From NCBI GenBank assembly GCA_033852165.1, contig JAWSUZ010000064.1:1-64000 (forward strand): a stretch of DNA of 64,000 bases, in the 5' to 3' direction. The translations under genes were made by a program, and so were the position numbers. Position 1 is the first letter of the stretch. Each line of letters starts with the position of its first letter. Under the pieces are notes generated by a model, which did not search any database, was not told where the DNA came from, and saw nothing but the letters and a program-made list of their open reading frames with translations. The DNA is from Agarilytica sp033852165. GTDB taxonomy: Bacteria; Pseudomonadota; Gammaproteobacteria; Pseudomonadales; Cellvibrionaceae. Positions 8,462 through 16,785 of the stretch are shown in pieces.

Positions 8462-9382
8462 CTACTCTTTAAAACGAACGGAGAAAATCACCGCAGCCGA
8501 TATCAAAGCGGCGTAAACAAAGTGATGAATTTCTAACACCAAACCCAATAATGGTACGGAAAAGAGCAAGGTAAAAAAGGGCTGTAACAACTGCACCTGC
8601 CCAGCCTTGCCAATCCCCACCTTTGCCATGGCACCATACCAAAAATGAAAACCCAACCATTGACTCACAAACGCTAAATAAGCCATTGCCAATAAACTTT
8701 CGACATTCGAAGAAAAATTAAAGGTAACATCAAACAAAAAGTCACTGTCAACGACGGTATATATCAACGCAGAAGTACTGACAGGCAAATACAATACCGT
8801 CATCCAGCATATGGTTTTCCATCCACCCAATGTTTTTGCTACATAACCTCCTGCCGTATAACCGACAGCAGCAGCCACGAGTATAACAATCACAGAGTAA
8901 TGAATACCTACGGCGGCACGCTGCCACGAAAAGTGCATTAAAACACCTGTACCGATGAGTACGCTTATCCAAAACATCAATGGATGCCGCTCTTTAAAAA
9001 CCACAGACGCCAATATCGCTGTAATTAATGGGACAGCCGCCAAGACCACTCCCATATTACTTGCGGACCACTGACCTAAAGACAAGCTCAAGGCATAAGG
9101 AAAAATAAGTGTTACCGCCGAGCCACCAATGAGTAATCCAACAAGCTCCTTACGACTGGGGAAGCGCCACCCCAAACTTAGCACCAACACTAAGCTACAG
9201 GTTCCAGCCACAGCTGAGCGCCCCAACGCAATGATTTCCGCGGGAAAAGCGTTTAAAGCCAATTTCGTCATCGGTACTGTAAGACTGAATAACATGACGG
9301 CAATAAGTGCATTTAAGGTGCCGCTATATCGCTGTAAAAATGAAAAATTACTCCAACCTGTAGTGCTAAAAGTATCCTGCAT
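8462..9382 (-). CDS. EamA-family (DMT) inner-membrane exporter
   Basis: A protein of about 306 residues with ten predicted membrane helices in two EamA repeats; the first repeat contains FPAEIIALGRS and the second FVSQWLGFHFWYG. Relatives export amino acids, metabolites or drugs. I start it at the ATG at 9382 because GAGGCGG lies eight bases upstream; a TTG at 9397 is the longer alternative. It is divergent from a MocR regulator (9670), a very common pairing in which the regulator controls the exporter, and the intergenic region carries repeated half-sites that fit this. Confidence 0.9.
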   Translation of the reverse strand: MQDTFSTTGWSNFSFLQRYSGTLNALIAVMLFSLTVPMTKLALNAFPAEIIALGRSAVAGTCSLVLVLSLGWRFPSRKELVGLLIGGSAVTLIFPYALSLSLGQWSASNMGVVLAAVPLITAILASVVFKERHPLMFWISVLIGTGVLMHFSWQRAAVGIHYSVIVILVAAAVGYTAGGYVAKTLGGWKTICWMTVLYLPVSTSALIYTVVDSDFLFDVTFNFSSNVESLLAMAYLAFVSQWLGFHFWYGAMAKVGIGKAGQVQLLQPFFTLLFSVPLLGLVLEIHHFVYAALISAAVIFSVRFKE

Positions 9383-9510
9383 AATAATCCGCCTCAAAAT
9401 GCCTCATAAACGCCCTAGCCCCCAAGAGATTGATCGGCGCTCTATTACAAAGAGGTAGTGTGCTCCTAAGGTTGATTTTCCCTAAGAGGCAACGACAGGC
9501 CGATTGACCA

Positions 9511-9604
9511 GTACAGTTGCGCTAAAATCTCAACTGTACCGCCTCAAATAGTCAAAACTGTACTTATACTCAATACAGATTTATATTTAATATCCTATAC
9601 AGTT
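9511..9604. promoter_or_regulatory. TACAGTT half-site array, likely MocR operator
   Basis: A perfect 9-bp inverted repeat, GTACAGTTG (9511-9519) and CAACTGTAC (9531-9539), is followed by further half-sites AACTGTA (9556-9562), TACAG (9574-9578) and TACAGTT (9598-9604). They sit between the divergent EamA and MocR genes. MocR/PdxR regulators are known to bind repeated half-sites in such regions. Confidence 0.7.
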
Positions 9605-9669
9605 TTAGACATAGATAACGCCACTCGCTCTCCAACCAACTTCCACCTTAAAAATAAGAGGTAGCAGCA

Positions 9670-11070
9670 TTGAGCACGTTATACGGACAAATCGCAGATG
9701 ACCTGGCCAATGATATCCAGCAGGGGCTCTATAACCCCGGCCATAAGGTCCCCAGTGTCCGGCAGCTCAGCAAACAAAAGCAGGTGAGCATTAGCACAAT
9801 CAACCAAGCTTATGCCCTACTTGAAGACCGAGGACTGATTCGTTCAAAACCCCAATCCGGTTATTTTGTTCGCGAAGGCGCCAATGACCCTATCGTAGCG
9901 CCCCCAATGTCAAGCGGAGGCGAACCAAAGACTGTCGATAAGAGCGACCTTATCGATCGAATGCTTTCTGTCTGTAACCAGCAAACACATATCAATTTCG
10001 GAGCCGCTATTCCGGAGTATTCTTTTATGCCCACTCGAGCACTTCAAACCCATATTCAAAAAGTCACTCGTTATCAGTCTCAAGAACTTTTTAACTATCA
10101 GTTTGCTCCAGGTTACGAACCGTTGCGTAATCAAATTGCACTACGTATGCGTGCAGCCGGTGTGCGCTGCCATGCAGATGAAATTGTCATTACACAAGGC
10201 TGCTCCGAGGCGCTTTCACTTTGCTTACGTTGCAATACCAAAGGCGGCGATATCATTGCGGTAGAAAGCCCCTGTTATTACGGGTTTTTACAACTGGCTA
10301 AAATGTATGATTTAAAAGTTGTGGAAATACCAACATCACCACAAGAAGGCATTAGCTTAGAGGCGCTTGATCTCGCCTTACAACAATGGCCAATAAAAAT
10401 TATAGCCGTTAATTCTCGTTACTCTAATCCAACAGGATCAGTATTTAGCACCATAAAACAAAGCGCCTTATTTGATTTGGCTGTCAAATACGATGTAAAA
10501 ATCATTGAAGATGATATCTATGGTGAGATTGGCTTCGATCAAGCGATACATTCCGTCATCAAGCAATTTGATACCGACGGACGTGTTATGTATTGCTCAT
10601 CTTATTCTAAAACTATTTCTCCGGGCATGAGAGTCGGCTGGTGCATTCCTGGTAATAGTTTAAAGCGGTTAATAAAACTACAAATCTTCAGCACTTTCTG
10701 TCCGTCATCTCTGAGCCAGCTCTCGATGAGTAGCTACTTGCAAACAGGGCATTACGACAAACATCTAAGGGGCTTACGGACAATGTGTCGCGACAATACC
10801 GAGAAAATGACAAATGCAGTACGCCAATTTTTCCCGAAAGACACAAAGATAAGTCAGCCCAAAGGCAGCTATATCATTTGGGTATGCATGCCAAAAGACA
10901 TCTGCGCGACTGAACTGCAAGTTAAGTCACTAAAGGAGGGGATTAATATCGCTCCAGGAGAAATGTTTTCAAACAGCGACCAATTTTCAAACTATATACG
11001 GCTGAATTGTGCCCTACCCTGGGATGACAATGTTTGTCGTGCTATAAAAAAATTGGGCTCTCTCATTTAG
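9670..11070 (+). CDS. MocR-type regulator: GntR helix-turn-helix fused to aminotransferase domain
   Basis: Residues 1-70 are a GntR winged helix (GHKVPSVRQLSKQKQVSISTINQAYALLEDRGLI); residues 95-466 are a class I aminotransferase domain with SNPTG at 252-256, EDDIYGE for cofactor contacts and the PLP lysine K314 in SYSKTISPG. In this family PLP acts as co-effector and the aminotransferase half senses an amino acid or amine. The start is a TTG at 9670 with AAGAGG upstream. It probably controls the divergent EamA exporter and itself. Confidence 0.93.
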   Translation: MSTLYGQIADDLANDIQQGLYNPGHKVPSVRQLSKQKQVSISTINQAYALLEDRGLIRSKPQSGYFVREGANDPIVAPPMSSGGEPKTVDKSDLIDRMLSVCNQQTHINFGAAIPEYSFMPTRALQTHIQKVTRYQSQELFNYQFAPGYEPLRNQIALRMRAAGVRCHADEIVITQGCSEALSLCLRCNTKGGDIIAVESPCYYGFLQLAKMYDLKVVEIPTSPQEGISLEALDLALQQWPIKIIAVNSRYSNPTGSVFSTIKQSALFDLAVKYDVKIIEDDIYGEIGFDQAIHSVIKQFDTDGRVMYCSSYSKTISPGMRVGWCIPGNSLKRLIKLQIFSTFCPSSLSQLSMSSYLQTGHYDKHLRGLRTMCRDNTEKMTNAVRQFFPKDTKISQPKGSYIIWVCMPKDICATELQVKSLKEGINIAPGEMFSNSDQFSNYIRLNCALPWDDNVCRAIKKLGSLI

Positions 11071-11170
11071 AAAATATTTTTCAACCCTCTGAATTCAATA
11101 ATCAAGGCCAAGAGAATCCGAAAATACCGTGATACTTTTGAAACACCCCAAGTTAAACACAAGGAAGAAC

Positions 11171-11620
11171 ATGAACACTATCATTACAAAAATTACAACT
11201 GAGAATATCGACGAACTTGTCCCGCTCTTCGATCAATATATGGTGTTTTACAAGAAACCATCAGAGCCAGACAAATATCGACAATATCTAGCAGAGAGAA
11301 TAAGGAATAACGATGCAACAGGGTTTATTGCATTCAATGCTCACAACAAGGCCGTTGGTTTTGTTTTACACTACCACGCGTTCTCATCGGTCTCGCTGGG
11401 GAGAGTTATTATTTTGAATGACTTGTTTGTGTCGAAAGAAAGCCGAAAAAAAGGTGTCGCGGCACAGCTCATCGAACATACGATTACCCTAGCCAAAACA
11501 ACTGAAGCCGTACGAATCGACTTGGCTGCAGCTATAGATAATAAAGTGGCTCAATCACTATACGAACAAATGGGCTTTGAAAAAGATACGCAATACTTTA
11601 CCTATCGACTGAAAACCTAA
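11171..11620 (+). CDS. GNAT-family N-acetyltransferase
   Basis: The 149-residue protein has the GNAT core: FIAFNAHNKAVGFVLHY, then LNDLFVSKESRKKGVAAQLI, where the R-K-K-G-V-A loop binds the acetyl-CoA pyrophosphate, then RIDLAAAIDNKVAQSLYEQMGF. The acceptor is unknown. I use the ATG at 11171, which has AAGGAAG four bases upstream, instead of a GTG at 11129. It lies 100 bases after the MocR gene on the same strand and might be cotranscribed. Confidence 0.85.
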   Translation: MNTIITKITTENIDELVPLFDQYMVFYKKPSEPDKYRQYLAERIRNNDATGFIAFNAHNKAVGFVLHYHAFSSVSLGRVIILNDLFVSKESRKKGVAAQLIEHTITLAKTTEAVRIDLAAAIDNKVAQSLYEQMGFEKDTQYFTYRLKT

Positions 11621-11752
11621 GGGTTACATAAGCAAGACACACGATGAACCTTCAAAAGGTTTACTGACCGATTTGACCAATAATGCATGATTGATCAAGA
11701 AGGCTATACCCCCTAGTATGACCAAAACATATTCGTTATCGCAGGATTTAAA

Positions 11753-12109
11753 ATGAAAAAAGCTACAAAGGCCGCACTATTATCCGCTTTGGTATGTCCG
11801 GGCGCCGGCCACTATTATCTGAAGAAGCGTATTTCAGCCCTCGTCTATTTCGGCGCAAGCGCTGTTTTAATCTATAAAATCCTTTCAACCGTATATTCTA
11901 AAGCCTTAGAAATCTCGGAACAAATTCAATCTGGTGCAGTAGCACCCGATATCGCAGCCATTGCCAATCTCGCATCTCAGCAACCCGAAGGAATGGCATC
12001 TTACGCGTGGAATGCTTTTATATTGTGCTGGCTAATCGGCATTATCGACTCTTATCGCTTGGGAAGAGCGCAAGACAAGCTCCCTACAGACGTAGTAGGT
12101 AATCGATAG
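11753..12109 (+). CDS. Small membrane protein of unknown function
   Basis: A 118-residue protein with CPGAGHYYLKKRISA near the start, the pattern found at the first helix of TM2/DUF5683-like membrane proteins, followed by two further hydrophobic stretches (about 28-45 and 83-98) and a soluble loop between them. Function is not known. It has its own promoter region and no operon partner. Confidence 0.7.
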   Translation: MKKATKAALLSALVCPGAGHYYLKKRISALVYFGASAVLIYKILSTVYSKALEISEQIQSGAVAPDIAAIANLASQQPEGMASYAWNAFILCWLIGIIDSYRLGRAQDKLPTDVVGNR

Positions 12110-12426
12110 AAGAGTGGACATGGCGAATAAATAGAAGACAATTTTCACGGAACGCTCGACAGCCATCAACCATCGTTAAGCTCTCCCCTTATTCGGGGAT
12201 AGATTAAACACGCACCGACTCAAGTCGTCGCCAACCATTCCGCCTTACTTACAGCCAGAACTTCAAGAGCTATACACTCACCACGTTCGCAGGGGGAATA
12301 GCCCCCTGGCCAGCACGTATGTCTTATCTTGGCATTCCAAACAAACGCTACTTACCCAGAACTCAACCGACAAATCAGGGCGGAGCTACGCTTAGCAGGA
12401 TTAAATAAGGAATTTATCGGTAAGCG

Positions 12427-12576
12427 CTATAGAAAAGCACCAACATAGTATTCCGACGCAGAACAATGCACAGCATCATTAGCGGGAACCGTTTTTTCGG
12501 GAGAAACTTGGGCAAAAGTTGCACGAATAGAGTTAAAAAATTCGCTGCTAGAAATACGTTTTACAAGTTGTGACAT
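12427..12576 (-). CDS. Candidate small protein of 49 residues
   Basis: An ATG at 12576 opens a 49-codon frame (starts MSQLVKRISSSEFFNSIRATF, ends YYVGAFL) that stops at 12427. GGAG lies ten bases upstream of the ATG. The N-terminal half would form an amphipathic helix; no domain is recognised. It is isolated in a 1 kb stretch otherwise empty of genes. Codon use looks natural, but without a homology search it is only a candidate. Confidence 0.45.
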   Translation of the reverse strand: MSQLVKRISSSEFFNSIRATFAQVSPEKTVPANDAVHCSASEYYVGAFL

Positions 12577-13158
12577 TAGTTAAACACTCCAAATTGAGAA
12601 CCAGATTCGCCCCATCCATAGCGATTTATCGCATCCATTGGTAACCCATTTAGTGCTTTCTACATCAAGCAGTGATTGATCAAACGACACAACTGCTTAG
12701 AAAGTACCTTAAGCATAGACCCTGAATAAATGTGACGTCAATCACAAATAGGACGCCAAAATCACTTAATCTAAAATGCGACAACTTGCTATTAGATAGT
12801 TATAAAGAGGGTACGTTGTTAGATTTCTCCTAGGTTAATCACGAACGTTCACCTACTCCGTCTCGGCACTGACCCAGCCCCCAATAAAATCCCGAAAAAT
12901 CAAAGAGTTATGTGACATTTCCGTTTTCTCACAGCCATATGCTCGCCTAAATTCGACAACACCGACATGCCAGGTTGTTTTTTGATCAAAAACAAGTCCT
13001 GGCGAGCAAAAACAAGACCCGCTGATTGACGAACTTTTGGCCTTCCTGTAGTTTGCTAGCCTCAGCTGGGGGTCAACCTCACATGAACACTTGCTCCCCC
13101 GATTTCGGAGCCTAGAAACCGTAAGAATCTAGAAACTATAATAATAGAGGTACACTGA
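12577..13158. other. Long noncoding region upstream of the MFS gene
   Basis: No gene seen. It contains a long inverted repeat (12969-13003, listed separately) and GC-containing segments around 13060-13115 that might fold in the leader of the MFS transcript. I do not recognise a known riboswitch. Confidence 0.35.
12969..13003. promoter_or_regulatory. Long inverted repeat upstream of the MFS gene
   Basis: GCCAGG, then TTGTTTTT, TGAT, CAAAAACAA and CCTGGC form an almost perfect 35-base palindrome about 155 bases before the MFS start codon. It is not followed by a T tract on the plus strand, so an operator is as likely as a terminator. Confidence 0.4.
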
Positions 13159-14376
13159 ATGCTCATTCGCAACAAATACGCTATCGAAACTATAGCCTTT
13201 GTCAGCTACGTTCTGTTTGCTATGGCCTGGGTTGGCGGCACTGCAAATATGGCTGAAATTATGGCCGCCATGCAGATAGAATCACTTGCAAAAGGGAGCC
13301 TGCTCAGCGGGGCAATGACTATTGCCAAAATCATGGGGGCCACTATCGCTGCTGCAGTCGCTATCAAACTGGGAATCAAAGCCGCTTTCTTTGTTTCGGC
13401 TATTCTGGTTGCAGCTGGATTAATAACCCCTTATGCAGACAACTATGAAATCCTACTTGCCAGCCGTTTTGTAATGGGCATAGGCGGTGCATTCATGGTT
13501 GTTTATCTCAACCCAATCGTGCTGAAGTGGTTCAAGCCCAGTGAACGCCCTATTGTTAACGGGCTCAACGCTGTTGCATTTAACGTCGGCTCCGCTATCG
13601 TTCTGTGGTTTGTGGCTGACATTAACGCTCTCCTAGGCGGTTGGCAGAACTCACTTATGGCATTCTCGCTTGCAAGTGCTGCCCTATCTGTATTGTGGTT
13701 ATTCGTTGACTACAGCGATGAATCGAAAGACAAGAAAGCAGCCAGCTCAGACGGCAGTGCTTCGGTAACCCAGGCCTATGGTTACAAACAAGGCCTTAGG
13801 GATTCATTTAACTGGCGCCTTGGTCTCGCTTACTCAGGAATTTTAGCTCTCTATCTCTGTCTAATCACCTTCTCTGGCCCAGCGGGTATCAGCGCAACTA
13901 AGTACGTCATGGGCTTTGGAATCATTGGTTCTCTGGTCGGCATGGCATACAGCCAGCGCTTCCCTAAACGCATCCCAATTTTACGCTGGGCTGGCTTTGG
14001 TATAGTTCTCGCCACCGCAGGCTTATTATTTGGCACCACCCCTCTCATGCAAAATATATCTGGCATGGCACTTGGCTTTTTATTCTTTTTGCCTATTGCC
14101 GGTTTGGTGACAATGCCTCAGGAATTACCCGGTATGACCGGGCAGCGCTTAACGGTGATTTTCAGTATGTTCTACGCTATCAGCTACATGTTTGCGACTG
14201 CCGTACTATGGGTCTTCGGAAGAATTGTTGATATGAACGGTGGCAACTTTGAAGTAACCTTTATCTTGATGATCGTTATTAGTAGTACTTTCTTCTTTGG
14301 TAGTTTCTTCTTGCCAGAAACGGGCAAAGTAGATGATAAAGAAGAAGTTTCAGACGCGGTTCCTGAGGCAAGCTAG
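13159..14376 (+). CDS. Major facilitator superfamily transporter
   Basis: A 405-residue inner-membrane protein with twelve predicted helices; SRFVMGIGGAFMVVYLNPIVLKWFKPSERPIVNG in the first half resembles the loop and helix 4 signature of nitrate/nitrite and cyanate-type carriers. A hydrophilic loop (KDKKAASSDGSAS) joins the two halves at residues 190-205. The C-terminus is acidic. The substrate is not identifiable. GAGG lies ten bases before the ATG. The gene is followed by a bidirectional terminator shared with glmM. Confidence 0.88.
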   Translation: MLIRNKYAIETIAFVSYVLFAMAWVGGTANMAEIMAAMQIESLAKGSLLSGAMTIAKIMGATIAAAVAIKLGIKAAFFVSAILVAAGLITPYADNYEILLASRFVMGIGGAFMVVYLNPIVLKWFKPSERPIVNGLNAVAFNVGSAIVLWFVADINALLGGWQNSLMAFSLASAALSVLWLFVDYSDESKDKKAASSDGSASVTQAYGYKQGLRDSFNWRLGLAYSGILALYLCLITFSGPAGISATKYVMGFGIIGSLVGMAYSQRFPKRIPILRWAGFGIVLATAGLLFGTTPLMQNISGMALGFLFFLPIAGLVTMPQELPGMTGQRLTVIFSMFYAISYMFATAVLWVFGRIVDMNGGNFEVTFILMIVISSTFFFGSFFLPETGKVDDKEEVSDAVPEAS

Positions 14377-14394
14377 ATACCAATATGTAGAATG

Positions 14395-14425
14395 AAAAAA
14401 GGCGAGCTATAAGCTCGCCTTTTTT
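14395..14425. terminator. Bidirectional terminator between MFS gene and glmM
   Basis: GGCGAGCT, loop ATA, AGCTCGCC (14401-14419), flanked by AAAAAA and TTTTTT, serves both converging genes. Confidence 0.92.
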
Positions 14426-14466
14426 GTGTCTGAGAATAAAGCCAGTATCAAAGTAAAGGCGCTAGC

Positions 14467-15810
14467 CTACGCAACCGCCTCGCCAACCACTATAGCTAGC
14501 TCTTCAGCCAACTGAGAGACAAGATCGTGCTGTTGGCCTTCGACCATAACGCGGATAACAGGCTCTGTTCCTGAAGGCCGCAATAACACACGCCCTGTAC
14601 CAGCCAATTTACCATCCGCCGCACTCAAAGCTTTTTGAACACTTTCACAACTATCCAAATCACGTTTTGTTTTAACAGGGACATTAATCATCACCTGTGG
14701 CAGTTTTTGCATGTTGCGCTTAACATCGTGCAAACACTTATCTTCAGCAACAAGCGCCTTAAGCACTTGAAGCGCTGAGATAATGCCATCACCAGTGGTT
14801 GTGACATCGCTACAGACAAGATGGCCTGAGGACTCACCTCCTAGCAGCCAGCCGTTATTTTTCATCGCCTCGATAACGTAGCGATCTCCAACCTTCGCAC
14901 GCTGGAAAGGAATATTGAGATCCTTCATACCCAGCTCGAACCCGTAGTTGGTCATAAGCGTACCCACTACACCGGCACAGCCGCCTTCGAACTTTTTGCG
15001 ATAGCTCGCAACAATAAAGAGCAACTGATCACCATCAACAACTTCTCCTTTGTGATCGACAAACATCACGCGATCACCGTCTCCGTCGAAGGCAATACCG
15101 AGATCAGCCTCGCTATCCAAGACTTTTTTCTGCAGCTGGTTCAGCTTCGTTGCACCACAGTCTAGATTGATATTGTGGCCATCTGGGGACACGCCTATTA
15201 CTTCAACGTGCGCACCCAACTCGGAAAATACTTTTTCAGCTAAGTGATAAGTTGCTCCATTAGCACAATCGAGAACTAACTTAAGACTGCTCAGCGTAAA
15301 GCCCCAGGGCATTGTGCCTTTACAGAATTCGATATAGCGGCCATTGGCATCTTCAAGACGCGTCGCTTTGCCCAAGTCTTCCCCCATAGACATTGGCATA
15401 TCAAGCTGAGCTTCAATATCAAGCTCCATTTCGTCCGATAGTTTGGTGCCATCGGTATTAAAAACTTTGATTCCATTATCGTGAAACGGATTGTGGGAGG
15501 CGCTAATAACGATGCCAGCACATGCCTGAAACGTACGCGTCAAGTAAGCGACGGCGGGCGTCGGCATGGGCCCGAGCAGTAATACATCAACGCCCGCGCT
15601 AATCAGCCCCGCCTGTAAAGCTGATTCAAACATATAGCCGGATATCCGAGTATCTTTACCAATCAAGACTTTACAGGGTTCATCGCCCTGCTTTTTCTTT
15701 GACAAAACTTGCCCGAGAGCCCAACCAAATTGTAAAAAAAACTGTGGCGTAATAACACCCTCGCCCACACGCCCACGGATACCATCTGTGCCAAAATACT
15801 TACGAGACAT
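14467..15810 (-). CDS. glmM: Phosphoglucosamine mutase
   Basis: Interconverts glucosamine-6-phosphate and glucosamine-1-phosphate in the cytoplasm, feeding UDP-GlcNAc for peptidoglycan and LPS. Full length (447 residues). Visible: KYFGTDGIRG at the N-terminus, the phosphoserine loop VISASHNP with S105, the metal-binding DGDGDR at 242-247, the sugar loop GGESSGH, and the phosphate loop RPSGTEPVIRV near the end. It is the last gene of the ftsH-folP-glmM cluster, and its end is marked by a strong terminator. Confidence 0.98.
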   Translation of the reverse strand: MSRKYFGTDGIRGRVGEGVITPQFFLQFGWALGQVLSKKKQGDEPCKVLIGKDTRISGYMFESALQAGLISAGVDVLLLGPMPTPAVAYLTRTFQACAGIVISASHNPFHDNGIKVFNTDGTKLSDEMELDIEAQLDMPMSMGEDLGKATRLEDANGRYIEFCKGTMPWGFTLSSLKLVLDCANGATYHLAEKVFSELGAHVEVIGVSPDGHNINLDCGATKLNQLQKKVLDSEADLGIAFDGDGDRVMFVDHKGEVVDGDQLLFIVASYRKKFEGGCAGVVGTLMTNYGFELGMKDLNIPFQRAKVGDRYVIEAMKNNGWLLGGESSGHLVCSDVTTTGDGIISALQVLKALVAEDKCLHDVKRNMQKLPQVMINVPVKTKRDLDSCESVQKALSAADGKLAGTGRVLLRPSGTEPVIRVMVEGQQHDLVSQLAEELAIVVGEAVA

Positions 15811-15858
15811 AAAGCAGCTACTACCTTAAATGGATTAAATTGGATTTAAATTTAAAAA

Positions 15859-16728
15859 CTATTCTGAGTGAATAATTTGAAACATCTTCACTATGTCGAC
15901 CGTTTCGGCAACATCGTGAACACGTAAAATACTGGCGCCGTATTCTAAGGCGTATTGACCCAAAGCCAAACTTCCCGCCAAGCGTTCATGTTCAGAACGA
16001 CCCAATAAGCGCCCAATCATCGATTTTCGCGAGATACCAGCAAGTAATGGCATAGCCCCAGACTCACCTGAATACGAAGTCTGCAGTTTACGCATATTTT
16101 TTAATAAAGCGATATTGTGGCGATCATTTTTGCCAAAACCAAACCCAGGGTCGAGGATGATTTGGTCATCAGCAATGCCTGCTACACGGCATGCTGATAT
16201 TCGCTGATCAAAAAAATGCTTCACTTCTTCTATCACATCTTCGTATTCAGGCTGGGCTTGCATTGATTTCGGCTGACCTTGCATATGCATAAGGCACACG
16301 GGTAAATTCGCCGACTTCGCTGCGCCTATTGCTCCCGGTTTTTGCAAAGCCCGCACATCATTAATTAACCCCGCGCCTAATTTAGCCGCTTCAAGCATAA
16401 TTTCTGGAGTACTGGTATCAACTGAAATCACCACATCCGTTGAAGATGCTATGCCTTCTACGACGGGCAACACTCTGTCCATTTCTTCTTGTAACGATAC
16501 CGCTTTGGCACCGGGTCGAGTGGACTCTCCACCCACATCAATAAAACTAGCGCCAGCCAATACCATTGATTCAGCTTGTTTCATGGCTGGTGAGATGTCG
16601 CTGCCGCTCCCGCGGCGAAAATATTGGCCCCCATCAAAAAACGAGTCAGGGGTCACATTCAGAATACCCATCACTTGAGGGCAACTGAGGTCGATGCTTT
16701 TGGAGCCAAATTGCATGAACATAGGCAT
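15859..16728 (-). CDS. folP: Dihydropteroate synthase
   Basis: Condenses p-aminobenzoate with dihydropterin pyrophosphate in folate synthesis; the target of sulfonamides. The 289-residue TIM barrel shows GILNVTPDSFFDGG at 21-34, GGESTRPGA, SVDTS, LINDVRAL, LDPGFGFGK and GISRKSMIG, all in the usual order. It lies between ftsH and glmM, 48 bases before glmM, and follows a terminator after ftsH, so folP-glmM probably has its own promoter or depends on read-through. Confidence 0.97.
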   Translation of the reverse strand: MPMFMQFGSKSIDLSCPQVMGILNVTPDSFFDGGQYFRRGSGSDISPAMKQAESMVLAGASFIDVGGESTRPGAKAVSLQEEMDRVLPVVEGIASSTDVVISVDTSTPEIMLEAAKLGAGLINDVRALQKPGAIGAAKSANLPVCLMHMQGQPKSMQAQPEYEDVIEEVKHFFDQRISACRVAGIADDQIILDPGFGFGKNDRHNIALLKNMRKLQTSYSGESGAMPLLAGISRKSMIGRLLGRSEHERLAGSLALGQYALEYGASILRVHDVAETVDIVKMFQIIHSE

Positions 16729-16745
16729 AAAAAATCAATAGACAT

Positions 16746-16774
16746 AAAAAAAGGCCGCTAAACGGCCTTTTCAG
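16746..16774 (-). terminator. Terminator between ftsH and folP
   Basis: On the minus strand AAAGGCCG, loop TTTAG, CGGCCTTT is followed by further Ts; it lies just after the ftsH stop codon and 20 bases before the folP start. Confidence 0.85.
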
Positions 16775-16785
16775 AAATAGTGCAA

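Noticed and set aside
13040..13140. Riboswitch in the MFS leader
   Set aside because: Some GC-rich complementary segments exist, but I could not match them to a known riboswitch core.
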